Source: Aquatica leii (taxonomy: Eukaryota; Arthropoda; Insecta; Coleoptera; Lampyridae). Taken from it: a DNA stretch of 64,000 bases. The notes below the pieces were generated by a model. That model was not told the origin of the DNA, did not search any database, and was given only the letters and a program-made list of their open reading frames with translations. This document shows positions 19,940 through 31,794 of this stretch, one piece after another. Position numbers and translations under genes: made by a program. Numbering within the stretch: position 1 is the first letter of the stretch; the number at the start of each line of letters is the position of its first letter. The DNA lies in assembly GCA_035610365.1 (NCBI GenBank), contig CM069432.1, positions 228,306,532-228,370,531 of the forward strand, given 5' to 3'.

Positions 19940-20560
19940 AGACATGTTAAATTAAAGAAGAAGGATCGATTAACGAGGTTTTGCGTAGACTACAGACAGC
20001 TTGACCAATTGACGATACGTTACACCCTGTCAGGATCCCAGCGGTTTTCTACGTTAGACTTAAAGAGTGGTTACTGGCAGGTAAAATTGGAACCCAAGGA
20101 TTGTGAAAAAACAGCTTTTACGATTGAAACTGGTTTGTGGCAGTTCACCGTAATGCCGTTCGGCCTGTGTAACGCTTCTGCAACGTTCGAGCGTTTGATG
20201 GAGACCATCTTGCGCGGACTGTCTGGGAAGACGTGCATGGTTTACCTAGACGACGTGATCGTGGTTAGAAGGTCGTTTGAAGAACACTTGAACAACTTGA
20301 AAGAAGTGTTCCAGCGACTACGTAGGACTAATCTCAAACTGAGCCCAAAGAAGTGCCACGTATTTAAGAAGGAAGTGCAATACCTTGGTCACGTCGTATC
20401 TAGAGATGGAGTAAAGGCTGACTCAAACAAAAACCAAGCAGCGCAATCATGGCCAAGACCAATCGACAAACATCAGGTCTTGGGTTGTGCATCTATTATA
20501 GACGATTTGTACCCGGATTTGCCAATATTGCTAAGCCTTTGACAAAATTGACCGAAAAAA
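19940..20560 (+). pseudogene. Gypsy reverse transcriptase
   Basis: Begins abruptly with RFCVDYRQLDQLT, loses about 15 residues of the usual DTYPLPRID block, and continues with FSTLDLKSGYWQVKLEP, then VMPFGLCNASATFERLM and the catalytic MVYLDDVIV box. An open frame runs 20009-20542, ending after QYLGHVVSRDGVKAD. The fingers/palm core is otherwise in order. A frameshift follows at about 20500. Not active because of upstream loss and downstream stops. Confidence 0.85.
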
Positions 20561-21050
20561 AAGCAGAATTTAGATAGAATGAAGACTGCCAAAAAGTTTT
20601 CCATCAACTAAAACAGGCCTTAGTCACTTCGCCGGTTTTGAGTTATCCAAAAGAAGATGAAAAATTTGTTTTGTATACCGACACAAGCAATCTGGCCATA
20701 GGTGCGGTCTTTTCGTAGGTTCAAGATGGACAAGAAAAAGTTATTGCGTGTTTTAGCAAAGTTTTATCCAGGCTAGAAAGGAATTATTGCGTGACTAGGA
20801 GAGAGTTGTTAGCAGTCGTCCAGTCCATTGAACATTTCTATAAATATTTATATGGTCGAAAATTTTTACTGGGAACGGACCACGCCGCTCTAAAATGGCT
20901 ATTGCAGTTCCGTAACCCGGAAGAACAAGTGGCAAGGTGGATTGAGAGAAAGTAAAAGTATAACTATGACACAGAACACCGTGCCGAAAGCAGTCATCAA
21001 AACGCTGATGTCTTGTCCAGAAGACCATGTCAGGCGAACTGCGACTTGAA
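20560..21050 (+). pseudogene. Gypsy RNase H
   Basis: Continues from reverse transcriptase as LTEKKAEF, then FVLYTDTSNLAIGAVFS with the first catalytic aspartate, RRELLAVVQSIEHFYKYLYG with the glutamate, and TDHAALKWLL with a third acidic site. The last is HQNADVLSRRPC. Stops replace a residue near 20718 and near 20956, so it is inactive. Confidence 0.8.
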
Positions 21051-21189
21051 AAACAGTCAAATGCTTTCGGATATCTGCTATGGTTGATGACGAGTGGGTA
21101 CCTGAGCAGTTGTGTCGCGAACAAGAAAACGATCCTGAAATAAGACCATTCCTGAACTGGAAAGAAAACGGCCGACGACCAACCTAGAA

Positions 21190-22000
21190 AAAATCAGTGC
21201 TTTGGGCAGAAACATCAAAGCGTATTGGGCGCAGTGGGACTCTTTGATAGTAGAAGATGGTCTTCTTAAGCGAACCCTAAAGAGTGTCAAGGGCACGGGA
21301 AACAGACTATTGTTGGTAGTGCCAACGAGCCGGGTGTCAGAAGTGTTGAAGCATCTCCACGATGGTACATCAGGAGGACACTTTGGCATTAGGAGGACAT
21401 TGGGGAAAGTTCGAGAACGATTCTACTGGGTGAACTGCAAAGAAGACGTCATGAAATGATGCCATAAGTGCACGGTCTGCGCATCGGGAAATGGTCCAGC
21501 GAGAAAGCGCAAAGCACCGATGAAGTAAGACAACGTAAGAAGCCCTTTAGAATGAGTAGCGATAGACTTCGCAGAGCCGTTCCCAGAATCTGATTCGGGA
21601 AACAATCCTGGTGGCAATAGATTATTTCACGAAATGTATGGAGGCTTACGCCATACCCAATCAAGAAGCAGCTACAGTCGCAGACGTATTAGTAAAAAAG
21701 TTTTTCTGCCGGTTTGGAGTTCCGTTGGAATTACACTTTGATCATGGCCGCAACTTTGAGTCTGGACTGTTTCAAGAAGTTTGCCGACTGTTGGGAATTA
21801 AGCAAATTAGGACGACGCCTCTTCATCCTCAATCTGATGGCATGGTTGAACAGTTGAATCGAACACTGGGAAAATACTTAGCCAAAGAGCCTGGGATCAG
21901 TGCTTGCACCTTTTACTAATGGCATGCCGATTATCCGTTCACGAAAGCACGGACCAAACAAATTTAGACAAAGACCGGAAGAAGAAGTCGTTGGAGAAGA
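21190..22000 (+). pseudogene. Gypsy integrase
   Basis: The zinc-binding HHCC part reads HLHDGTSGGHFG then WVNCKEDV and CHKCTVCA. The catalytic core follows as MAIDYFTKCMEAYAIPNQEA, HFDHGRNFESGLF and HPQSDGMVEQLNRTLGK. The first aspartate (AIDYFTK), the second (FDHG) and the glutamate (VEQLNRT) are all visible. Stops and shifts between 21459 and 21610 and after 21919 break the frame. Minus-strand ORFs here are shadows. Confidence 0.82.
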
Positions 22001-22100
22001 TTTACCACATTTGGTTTCGCTGATCCATGGGAACACTTCCGACCCTAATTTATTACAATTAGTAATATTCAGTTTTTTTAAAAATCCACGTTTGTTTTAT

Positions 22101-22560
22101 TGTGAATATTTAAAGGTGAATTTTGCTGCGGTTCCTATTATCTTGCAGTTTGCTGCTAATATTTTTATATTATGTTATTTTTAATTTTCAATGAGTTTTC
22201 CTATTATCTAACTTAATATTCATTCCTTTGTATGTGAACATCATTTACTGTTTTTATTTATGAGGTTTTATTAAGCCGTTTTTATTAAATCTATTAATTT
22301 AAGACTCAATATTTGAAGACAGTTATAAATACTTTTGTTGAATGTTAAATAATGATTATAAATTTAAAATGCATTCGTGACGTCTTGTGCAATTCGTTTC
22401 ATGTTTACTTTAATTAGACAATGGAGTGCAATGTCAATCAATGCTGGTTGTAGTCAATTATGTTTTGAATGTTGAATATAAATCTAAATGTAACAATTGA
22501 TTGTTGATTTACTTAATTCAATGTTCTAATTGTGTCCATAAAGACGTTTAACGTTCTGCC
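22101..22560. other. AT-rich 3' flank of the Gypsy relic
   Basis: No coding motif seen. A matching 3' LTR was looked for by comparison with 18950-19420 and not found. Confidence 0.4.
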
Positions 22561-22620
22561 GGTGTGTCGACATCATCGAATTCGTTAGTTACTAAAACCG
22601 GAAGCGTTCGGCAGAGATTC

Positions 22621-22880
22621 TGGTCGGGTGGAACGTAGTCGTACACCCATTCAACTACCTAGGTCTAATATTTATATTGTTTGGTAATGCAGCTCAATCA
22701 TGGTTCATTTGGAACCAGAGCATGCGCTCATTTAAGGAACTCTGGACGGATGGAACGTAGTCGTATACCTATTACACATTTTAGCCCGTTCTTTGGACCG
22801 GAGCATTTGGCTTGTTATATCGGTCTAGTTTAGAAGCATTCTGAGTTGGTGGAATGTAGTCATACACCCATTGAACACTT
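22621..22880 (+). repeat. Three imperfect direct repeats (TGGAACGTAGTCGTA box)
   Basis: GGTGGAACGTAGTCGTACAC at 22627-22646, a variant GATGGAACGTAGTCGTATAC near 22749, and GGTGGAATGTAGTCATACAC near 22849. Spacing is about 121 and 100 bp. Each is preceded by CTGG or CTGA. Less AT-rich than the surroundings. Could be the untranslated tail of the adjacent Gypsy relic or an independent tandem repeat. Confidence 0.6.
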
Positions 22881-23144
22881 TGAGCTGATACTGGATGGCG
22901 TTGTCAGGAACCTGGACGTACTGATATTAGTTTGCATTCTAGATATGTGTAATATCTGTTTATTGATTATTATTATGACATGCAAATAAGTAACTGTAGT
23001 AAATGAATTGATAACGAAATGCTCAAACCTATTTTCTTGATTAAATTTAGAGAAGGCAAGAGTTCAGTTCAGCCACGTCACTCCATCTCCAAAACATGTT
23101 TGGTTTTATGACAGATTATTAATTATGAAATGACTTAAACGGTA

Positions 23145-23245
23145 ACCTGACCAATTATCGTTATGTTTGCTATTACCTGACATTTATCGTTATGTTTGCT
23201 ATCACCTGACAATTACTATTATGTTTGCTATTACCTGACATTTAC
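23145..23245 (+). repeat. 29-30 bp tandem repeat, 3.4 copies
   Basis: Units begin at 23145, 23175, 23204 and (partial) 23233. Each starts ACCTGAC and contains TTATGTTTGCTAT. Differences between copies are 2-4 bases. Confidence 0.85.
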
Positions 23246-26217
23246 TTAATCAGTTATTGGCAGCCGTAATCTTAATTAATTTTACTCTTTTAATTACCCT
23301 TTTGTGAAATGCATTTTTATTATCATGTACATTATGATTATTATCACCACTGTCGTATTTGCATCGATTAAAATATATAAAATTATAGGAAACAAAAAAC
23401 TAATCATAAATTTACATCTTACAAATTTTAAGCTAATTTAAACTCGTCAATGCAAACCAATTCAACAGTGTTCGCTTAAAATTATTCTTATTCATTTAAT
23501 CTATGTAAAAAAATAGCAAAATAATCAGCGCTAAAAATGACATTTGACAACAACAATAAAAAAAGTTTTAAATAATTTTTTTTGTTAGTCACGCTTAATG
23601 TCATAGTTTAAAAATAACGTGCCAATTGTGTATAAAAATGACACACATACTACTTGCAAAAATTTCTTTTTTTAAAAAACAATTGGGTTTGCTTATACGC
23701 TAAATAATTAGAAATTCCGGGTAAATCACAGAACATGATCAAGGACGAATAAATCCTCAAGGTGCGCCAAATTGAAATTTCTATTCTTGATGCAACTACA
23801 CTTTCTAAAAGAATGGGTAACAAATAATGACAAAAGTGTTGCCAATTTTATTTCTCAAAACAAGAATTGTTGGCTGACCTAAATTCTGTACAATCAATCT
23901 GTTTTTGTATACTATCGATGAGTTTTGTACTGGTCAAGATCAACGCACCTTTGGTAGCTGCTGCACCCTTTAACTTTGTATGTCCAAACACGTTCAACGA
24001 ATTGTTAAATTTAAATACTGTTATTTTTTCAGATTCATTTAGAATATTATTTATATTTTATCTGCATTAGATCTCCTATTACTTACCACTTTGAATGATA
24101 ATTGATTTTAGGACAAGCAAGTCAAAACAATTTATTTGTGTACGTCAATATATCACAATCAATTTATTTGTTCTATATGTTTGATAATAAATTACAATAA
24201 TTTTGATACTTCCTTATGAAAATATGCGGTGACATCATCGCGTTTGCATTTATAAAATCTTTGACACTCATTATGCACGTTTTGTCATTTATACATAATT
24301 TGTAAATTTTAGTAGGACGTTAAAGTAGGCTTTAAAACATTGTATAATGAAGTATTTATTTATATAATCACAATATTTATACAGTTTATCAATAACTAAT
24401 TTGTAATTTACTATTGCAAGATAATCCTTTGACAAAAAAATGCGGAACTATGATATAATCGACGTCACAGGTATGTTCACAAATTTTTAACAGTGTGGAG
24501 ACAATGCAGTATCAAGATTTAATTTTCGTTTTATATAATTACAATTCAAAATTATGAAATTATACACGTCTTAAATTTTAAGAATGTCAGTATTAACGTA
24601 CCATATAATTTTGATTTAATTTAGTTAATCTTGTAAATAGTAATCTACTTTCTTAAAATTAATGCAAACAATAACACACCACGTGTAAAATTTACAAAAG
24701 AAAAATTATTCTAACAAATATTTTTGTAAATTTATTTTATTAAATATTTTCTTTGTCAGTTTTCTAAGAATCTTAGTACTGAGTCAAGCAGGTTACAAAA
24801 ACGTTTTAACGAAATGCATTTTGAAAACCAACGGAAAACCACGGTGTGCTCCAAAAAAACGATTAAAGTCTTTGACTTTATTATTACAAAATCAAATAAT
24901 CTACTTTTTAACGATTTGATTTGATCATAATTTACTGTTTAATAACTTAATAGAGCAAAGTATGCAAATGTTCATTCAGACTTTTTGCAACTAAACTCTG
25001 ACAAAAAATTACACAATGTAATACATCAAAAAGATTTCGTGTTGCCATGTCATTACTGCGGCACGATCATTAGCCGCTGACATTTTTTTCCTGAAAAATA
25101 TCGATTTGCTCTTTGTATTCTTGTATTGATTTTCAAGTTTTTAACAAACATTAAAATGGAAAGTTTTCAAATAATTGCATAAAAACAATAAATTTTTTAC
25201 AATGCAATACTCAAATATTTACTACTGTACTACAGACATTTTTTTAGGTTCAGACACGATGCAGGCCAAAATTTACCACAGTTCCAATAGTTTTCAACAG
25301 TTCATCTGATTTATTTATTTAATGATGATGAATAACTGTTATCACATATCACTTCCAAACAATAATTGTTGTTAAAGTACAGCGCAGACCCAATGTTATT
25401 ATTCGTGCAAGCTACCGTTTTCGTGCCCTTGCTCCACCCGCCATTCTCCAGGTGAATTTTCCTACCCAAACCAAAATCCACATCGTAAAAAGAACAGATC
25501 AATTTGTCTACTATTAGAACTAATAGAACTAATTTTTAATTAGGATTAAAAGAAAAAACTTGGAACAATTTTTATTGTTGGTGTCAATAGTTCTGTAATT
25601 TTTGATTAATTTGTTTGCCTGTATTGATGGTATAATTTTAGCTTTTTATAAGCCTGTTAATTACATATGACAAATATAAAATCTCCATACAGAATTTTCC
25701 CCAACACTCCACAGCAATGCGTAATACCTACCAATTACCCACAACGACAAAAAATCCCAAATTTTGTGTTTGTGTGTGAGTTCTGACCGATAGATAATTT
25801 AAAAGGATTTTGCTCCAATGCTTTTTTACTTTTTTAATTACACAAAACTTTGCGCATTGTTTAGTTATAGGATATAAATTATGTATTATATTCTTTTATT
25901 ATAAGACCTGTTATTATTACTGACTACTGCTTTTATTTATATGTTATCTTTTTAAAAAATCTTTATTTGGCAGTTTGACGCCCCTGCCAGACAAGCGCCC
26001 CGTGCAAGACCACGATTCGCACGGCCCTCGAGCCGGAACTGATATTGTATACAAACAATGAGATTTATTCATAGTTTCTCACTTTTTATTTGAGTGCATT
26101 CAGCGCATTCTTTGTTGCATTAATCAAGGTCATATCTTTAGCTTGTTTTGATAAAAATGCTGCCGTATTCTCAATAAATCAATTTTTTCCTTAATACGAT
26201 GTGTGGGAGTTTCAGTC
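23246..26217. other. AT-rich region; one GC-rich transposon-end-like patch
   Basis: No gene supported. At 25980-26042 a short GC-rich stretch (GCCCCTGCCAG, GCGCCCCGTGCAAG) ends in ...GCCGGAACTG. Read on the minus strand it starts CAG and looks like the terminus of a DNA transposon whose other end is not visible. A small cysteine-bearing minus-strand ORF at 25311-25502 has no recognisable domain and is not called. Confidence 0.4.
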
Positions 26218-26225
26218 GTCTATAC

Positions 26226-28905
26226 CAGTGTTTCCCAACCTTTTCATATTCGCGACACACTGCCGAGAATGAGCATATTTCTGCGACACACCAAAAATTA
26301 AGAGGAAGTATATAATTAGATTTTAGTTACAAATTTTTTTTACAAAATTTTATTATCAAATAAACATGTTTATTACATAGATTGGTACAATTTAAAACCA
26401 ATTATGTATTTTTTTAATTTAAACTAAAAGAAAATAATTTTAACAAAATTTCTTAGAAAAAGTTACAACTTTTGTTAATCAAATTTAAGTTAATGTGATA
26501 TTTGCGCTTGTTTTTCGCATAGCATCATAATTCGTAGACGAATTGTAGAAAGGCATACTCTTAATTCGTCTTCTACGCAAAGTAGTCTCTCACGTTTCTT
26601 GTTTTTAATTTCCGTCAAAGATGAATATGCTAATTCGCATAAATAGGAAGTAAAAAAAAGTATTAAAATTTTTATAGCCTTCATAGATAAATTTGGATAT
26701 TCTTTTGAAATTTGCATCCAAATTTGGATTCGTTTCGTCAAATTGTATTTTTAAAGTTCTATCATTTTTAATTTCTGCATATTCTTCTTCCTCTTCTACT
26801 GATAAATTTTGATTAGTGGTAATGTTTAAAAAAGGATTTCTAATCCAGTCGTACTCACTAATACTTAGAGAAGGAAAATAATGCTGAAGTTTTTCTTCTA
26901 AGTTAGTCAATATTTCAAATATTGTATTTAAAATCCTACTGTCACGTTTAAGTTTGGAAACTAGCGGAAACATATCTAAATTGTTATCTTTTATTCTTCT
27001 CTTCCACATACCCAATTCATCATTAAAAAAATTAATTTTATCAGTAGATACTAACAGATTTTCTTGTTTGCCTTGTAAACTTAAATTTAGTTTATTTAAG
27101 TGATGAAATAAATCTGCCAGAAATGCTACCTTTGAACACCATTCTTCATTAGTCAAATAATCACTGAATTTGTTTTGCTCAGTTGTTAAATATACAAGTA
27201 ATTCTTCTCGTAATTCAGAAAATCGTGCTAATATCTTGCCCTTTGATAGCCATCGCACTTCTGTGTGCAGTAATAACACTAAATGTTCTGCTTCCATTGC
27301 TTCACATAGTTTGGAAAAAATGCGACCTTTTTGAGGCTTGCTTTTTATAAAATTGACCATTTTTACAACCTGCTGAAGAACATTTGTCAATTCATCGCCG
27401 ATACATTTTGAAATTAAATTTTCTCGATGTAAAAAGCAGTGGGTTGTAATAATACATGGATTGCATTCTTTAGCTCTTGTCACAAATCCTTTCATTTTTC
27501 CAGTCATTGATTACGCTCCATCAGTGCATATTCCAACGCAAGATTTCCAACTGAGATTAAAACTTTTCAAATATTTGTCAGTTGTCATGAATATATCTTC
27601 GCCAGTTGTTCTTTCAGGTAATTCTTTATAAAAGAAAAATTGACTAATCATATCTCCGTCAGAAATAGTTCTAATAAAAGCAATTAATTTGGCTTTTCCA
27701 CTTATATCTGTTGATTCATCGATTTGCAGGGCAAATATGTTATCACGTTTGAGGTGTTCTATTACTTGAGTTCCTACGTTTTCCGACATATCTTGAATTC
27801 GTCTACTAACAGTGTTATTTGAAAGCGGGATTTCTAAAATTTCTTTTTCTGCATCATCTCCTATTAAAGTTTTTTGTATCCAAATAGCGTTGTAATTTAT
27901 TAGGAACCATAGAAGCACTTGAAATTTTATCGTTACAAACAACGCAAATTGGTATAGGACAGTATTTATCTCCTGTCCATGAAAATCCCAATGCTATGTA
28001 TTTTTCATCATACTTTCTGTAAGTAATTTTTGACTTCTTAGTGGAAGTTGCTTCGGTATCGTTATCATTATTACTTTCTTTATGTTTATTTTTGTTGTCT
28101 TGTGAATTAAAAATTTGTCCATTGTTATACGTATAAAGCTTTCATCATATAAAAAACTAAAAATTGAAAATCAATAATTACTTTTGATATAATTGTAAAT
28201 ACAAAATATAATGGGTGCTCTATATAAGAAACCTCTTTAAAAGTAACATTTTTTATAAGCAATCTCTGTATAATTAATTTTTAGTTTCAAATTTTAACTT
28301 ATTTATGCTGCTATTTTAGTTAATGAGTTGCTTATAATGAGCGGTTACTCTTATTTGTCTTACCATAATATTTAAATAATACAGGTACTTTAACAGTATT
28401 AGATGTATAAGGTGTTTCACTTCTTTGCCGTTGCGTGGAAAAACGAAGTAGTCTGTAGGCGTGACTAGCCACTAGCTTTCTCGCTCATCTCAGCAGTCAT
28501 CCCAGTCATACATGCTATATGTTTCATAGATGTAACTCAGCCAAGCTCTGTCAGTAAATTGAAGGTCTGGAGTCATTTGAAGTGCAGTCACGTGGTATAG
28601 CGGCCTTCTATGTTTTCGTACGCCTCGCTGTAGTCCGACCGCATTACGTCAGCCTACTGGTGGGTAGTATACGAAATTCTTTTCGAACTTTTAAAGGTTA
28701 AATTAGTCATGTTACAGCCTGCCATCGCTTCAAAAATGTTTCCTAATATAATACCTTCTTAGAGATAAACAGAGTAATTCTACAACTATATATTTTTGTA
28801 ATCGTTTTATTAACATTTTATAAAATTGTTAACTTTGCTCGCGACACACTTGAGGGAAGCTCGCGACACACCATTGTGTCGCGACACACCGGTTGGGAAA
28901 CACTG
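26226..28905 (-). mobile_element. hAT transposon with TIRs and perfect 8-bp target duplication
   Basis: The left end starts CAGTGTTTCCCAACC at 26226 and the right end finishes with its exact complement at 28905. The flanks are GTCTATAC at 26218-26225 and GTCTATAC at 28906-28913, the 8-bp duplication expected of hAT. Subterminal GCGACACAC motifs occur twice near the left end and at least three times near the right end, as expected for transposase binding. The enclosed transposase is on the minus strand and broken. Boundaries are seen directly. Confidence 0.95.
26490..28130 (-). pseudogene. hAT transposase (ZBED5-like), degenerate
   Basis: From right to left: a BED-like start with KYDEKYIALGFSW and CPIPICVVCNDK (about 28040-27930); a joint where a long N-terminal part is missing; IPLSNNTVSRRIQDMSENV; ALQIDESTDISGKAKLIAFI with the catalytic aspartate; an in-frame stop after GICTDGA at 27508; CIITTHCFLHRENLISK; and VRWLSKGKILARF. 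The hAT dimerisation end, TSYLCELAYSSLTEIKNKKR, is in another frame, so a shift lies near 26700. Resembles domesticated ZBED/SCAN-type hAT proteins, but this copy is broken in at least three places. Confidence 0.88.
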
Positions 28906-28913
28906 GTCTATAC

Positions 28914-29424
28914 AATTTCTCCAGTCTGCGTCAGTTAACGTATCCAGCCAGTGATTTATGTTTTATTTTTGAATGGAATTCAATATTTTCTGTTTTTTAA
29001 GTCGTTTAGCAGTTGTTTATTAAGAAAAGGAAAAAACATATTGTACTGATTTATTGCTTTATTAAAGAACGTAATGGTCGTACATAGAAAACACGTCCTT
29101 TATAGTAATCACAATTTTGGATTGTTTTATCAATTTTATTCTCAAGTTTACTTTTATACATGAACTGTGAATTCAATTAACAAGAACATTTTTTGTTTAT
29201 TTGCAAGCTCTAGTGAAAAGTCTTCTTTTTCTTTATAAATTATATGGTCTGAAGTCTGATTATCGACGGTGGGGTAATTACGCGCCCTCCAAAATTAACA
29301 TAGCTAAGCGCGAACTTATCTCAGTTTGCTTGTATTGATGCTATAATTTCACCTCTTAAATTATTCAGATAAAAGCTCTATTAAATTCGTCCTTTCTAAG
29401 CAATAATAGTAGTTTATTTAACGA
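28914..29424. other. AT-rich stretch without a gene
   Basis: No coding motif or repeat boundary identified. Confidence 0.45.
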
Positions 29425-29535
29425 GTTCCTGTGTAAATTGGACGCTTTTTTTCCCAAGAGGACATTTTTAAACCCGAGTGAAACGAGGGTTTAAAAAGTC
29501 CTCGAGGGAAAAAAGCGTCCAATTTAAACAGGAAC
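29425..29535. repeat. Long imperfect hairpin (about 50-bp arms)
   Basis: Left arm 29425-29474 and right arm 29487-29535 are complementary with a few mismatches around GTAAATTGGACGCTTTTTT and CATTTTTAAACCC. The loop is about 12 bp (GAGTGAAACGAG). No protein-coding sense. Typical of foldback or MITE-like DNA. Confidence 0.85.
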
Positions 29536-29609
29536 GAGTTGAATACAACATTTTATTGCTCGAACAGAGACTAGAAGGCCCACAAAGTCTCAAAATCTTT
29601 CAAAAATAA

Positions 29610-29700
29610 TTTGACGTTTATGTTGACAAGTGTGCCAAAACTGTCAAAGACGGTTTACAATAGCGAAAAATTAAAATTTATGACAGTTAAGAACAATAAA
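29610..29700 (+). repeat. 91-bp repeat, copy 1 (identical to 54670-54760)
   Basis: Starts TTTGACGTTTATGTTGACAA and ends GACAGTTAAGAACAATAAA. Every base matches 54670-54760 in the same orientation, although the flanks differ. It carries short inverted ACTGTCA/TGACAGT motifs. Confidence 0.9.
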
Positions 29701-30256
29701 CATTTTTTTCGAATACCGGATTTTATTATCATTCGATTATTGTTTTTAAAAACGCCAAGTCCTCATGTTATTCTATTAAACGGCGTGCATTGGCGTGCAA
29801 TGGTCCTACTAATTATCTGGGTAGATCATGCAATTCTTTTGATTTTTTCCGGTGTTCTTCAATAGTTTTGTCTATCGGAGTTATTGCAAGATTTGTTTTG
29901 TTCATGTTGTATTATTCTAGTACATTCTATGCACAATCTTTCAAATTTTTTGTAATTTTTTTTGTTGCAAAGCAGTACCTTACGTACTTCGTACTTTTTT
30001 TGTCTTTGAATGCATTCAGAATATATTCGACATAAATTACCATTACAAGTATACATAAACACGCTAAATGCAAATAAATAATATAATATTATGCCATGTG
30101 TTGATACCATAAATGTCCAAACGAAGATTAACAAATCATAAACTTTAAACTAGTACCGTTAAATAGACAAAGATTTGATAACGATCGTTTACTTGTTGCG
30201 TTCCTTTTAAATATTCTATTTTTAACAGAATTCTATCGCAGTTTAGATTTGAATAG
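29701..30256. other. AT-rich stretch without a gene
   Basis: Overlapping ORFs of about 80 codons on both strands have no recognisable domain and are treated as chance. Confidence 0.45.
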
Positions 30257-30258
30257 TA

Positions 30259-30486
30259 GTGCCGGATGACGGGATTATTATTATTGCAGTACTGAATTCA
30301 ATATTGAAAATTTTTGCATTGAAAAACGCACTGAAAATGTTTGAAGTTTTATCTCTGTTTGCAACTGTGGAAATACAAATTTTCACAATTGCAAATACTG
30401 AGCACATTTTTAGGTAGATACTCAATATAAAAATGTTCAATACTGAATTCAGTATCGAAATAATCGAAAATAGTGACATACGGCAC
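30259..30486. mobile_element. MITE, 228 bp, TA target duplication
   Basis: Starts GTGCCGGATGAC and ends with GTGACATACGGCAC. The arms complement over about 60 bp, including TACTGAATTCAATATTGAA on the left and its near-complement on the right. TA flanks at 30257-30258 and 30487-30488 suggest a Tc1/mariner-mobilised element. No coding capacity. Confidence 0.75.
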
Positions 30487-30488
30487 TA

Positions 30489-31790
30489 ACGTGTAAATCA
30501 TGCTGTTTGTTCGTGTATTTGGCAAAAATAACTCTATTATGACAATGTCGAAAAATAATAATATGCTAAGTTTATTATCTAAAAAGTCTAAATGCAAACT
30601 ATGAGAAAACTTACCTACATTTCTTTGGTTGGAGAACTAAAAAAAATGTTACAAGTTTTATTAGTACATATTTTTAAACGTTCTTAGGTAAACATTCTTA
30701 AAATTTTAACACTACGTGAGTGTGTTCGGTGCTGAGAACTACATTACAAATAAATCAAAATGTGGATAATTCTGCGTACACAAAATTGCTGACTTACCTA
30801 AAACGACAAAATTACTGTCATGTAGCAAAAAAACTATAAAATGCTATCGATAGATAATGTAAACTAGTTTTTAGAAAAAACTCCTGATGACAGTGTTCTA
30901 TTTATAAAGCTTATAGTGCCGATATTTGGTCGAAAACAAAGAAAAAACAATGCTTTACCGTTACATTGGAAGATGGAGTAAACGGAATTCAGCTTTACAA
31001 AAAGTATTTAAATTTAAGACCAAAAAATGTGAACTATTACAACTATTTATATTTTATAAAAAGAGCAAGTACACAAAACAACCAATTGGTACTTATAAAC
31101 ATCTAAAATTTACCAAAGAAAATTGCTGCGTACTTACAGCTTCACACACCATTGTTTTTGAAGAGATACGGCGGCTAGTGTGGTAGTGTTGTTGCGATAG
31201 CATCGAAAATAAAGTAAACATTTCAAAAATAATGTTTAATAGTTTCACTGAAGAATAATCGTTGATCTCTGAAACGTCATCAACAGTAAGAGCAAGCGAA
31301 GTAATACATTCTCTTTTGTCAGTGTTTGCGTTGCAGTCAGTTTCCTCATCTTGTAATGCAATATTTACAAATTTACGCTAATAAATAAAACTAATAAAAA
31401 AGTGTTGCTAACAAGAAAATGCCCATTTTTTCACAATATTTTGTTAAATAATTTGTCACTTTTCGATAAAGTACAAGGCATATAACGTTTTTCTACGACT
31501 AACAGATAAAACGATACATTGTAATTTTCGTACATGTCAAAGCTATTACTGTACAAGATAATCAATTATAATTTAAAAAGCTTTTACGAATATTCCGGGC
31601 ACCACAATTATAAAATTTGGAAACGAAATAATTTAGGACGGTATGGATATTATTGCATTTGTTTCAACGGGACGTATAAAGTAAAAAAAGTTTCGTTTGT
31701 AAATTAAATATGTTAGGTTTGTTTGAATGTATTAAACAATGTTGCTTGATGCGAAGTAATAACATTCTGCTGAACTTTCATTGTTTATTA
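30489..31790. other. AT-rich stretch without a gene
   Basis: No supported gene. An 86-codon plus-strand ORF at 30926-31186 has no domain and lacks supporting signals. Confidence 0.45.
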
Positions 31791-31794
31791 TTTT

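Larger units (their letters stand above)
18950..22100 (+). mobile_element. Gypsy-class LTR retrotransposon relic
   Basis: A 5' LTR-like stretch (about 18950-19420) ends before a primer-binding site. A short gag start, then reverse transcriptase, RNase H and integrase follow in canonical Ty3/Gypsy order. No second LTR copy was found to the right, and the 5' LTR start cannot be fixed. Most of gag, all of protease and the beginning of reverse transcriptase are missing between 19937 and 19960, so the element was internally deleted. Confidence 0.82.

Noticed and set aside
20795-21664. Minus-strand ORFs opposite Gypsy RNase H and integrase
   Set aside because: Shadows of the plus-strand polymerase; no independent motif.
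25311-25502. Cysteine-containing minus-strand ORF of 63 codons
   Set aside because: Looked briefly like a small secreted domain, but cysteine spacing matches no family and flanks are non-coding.
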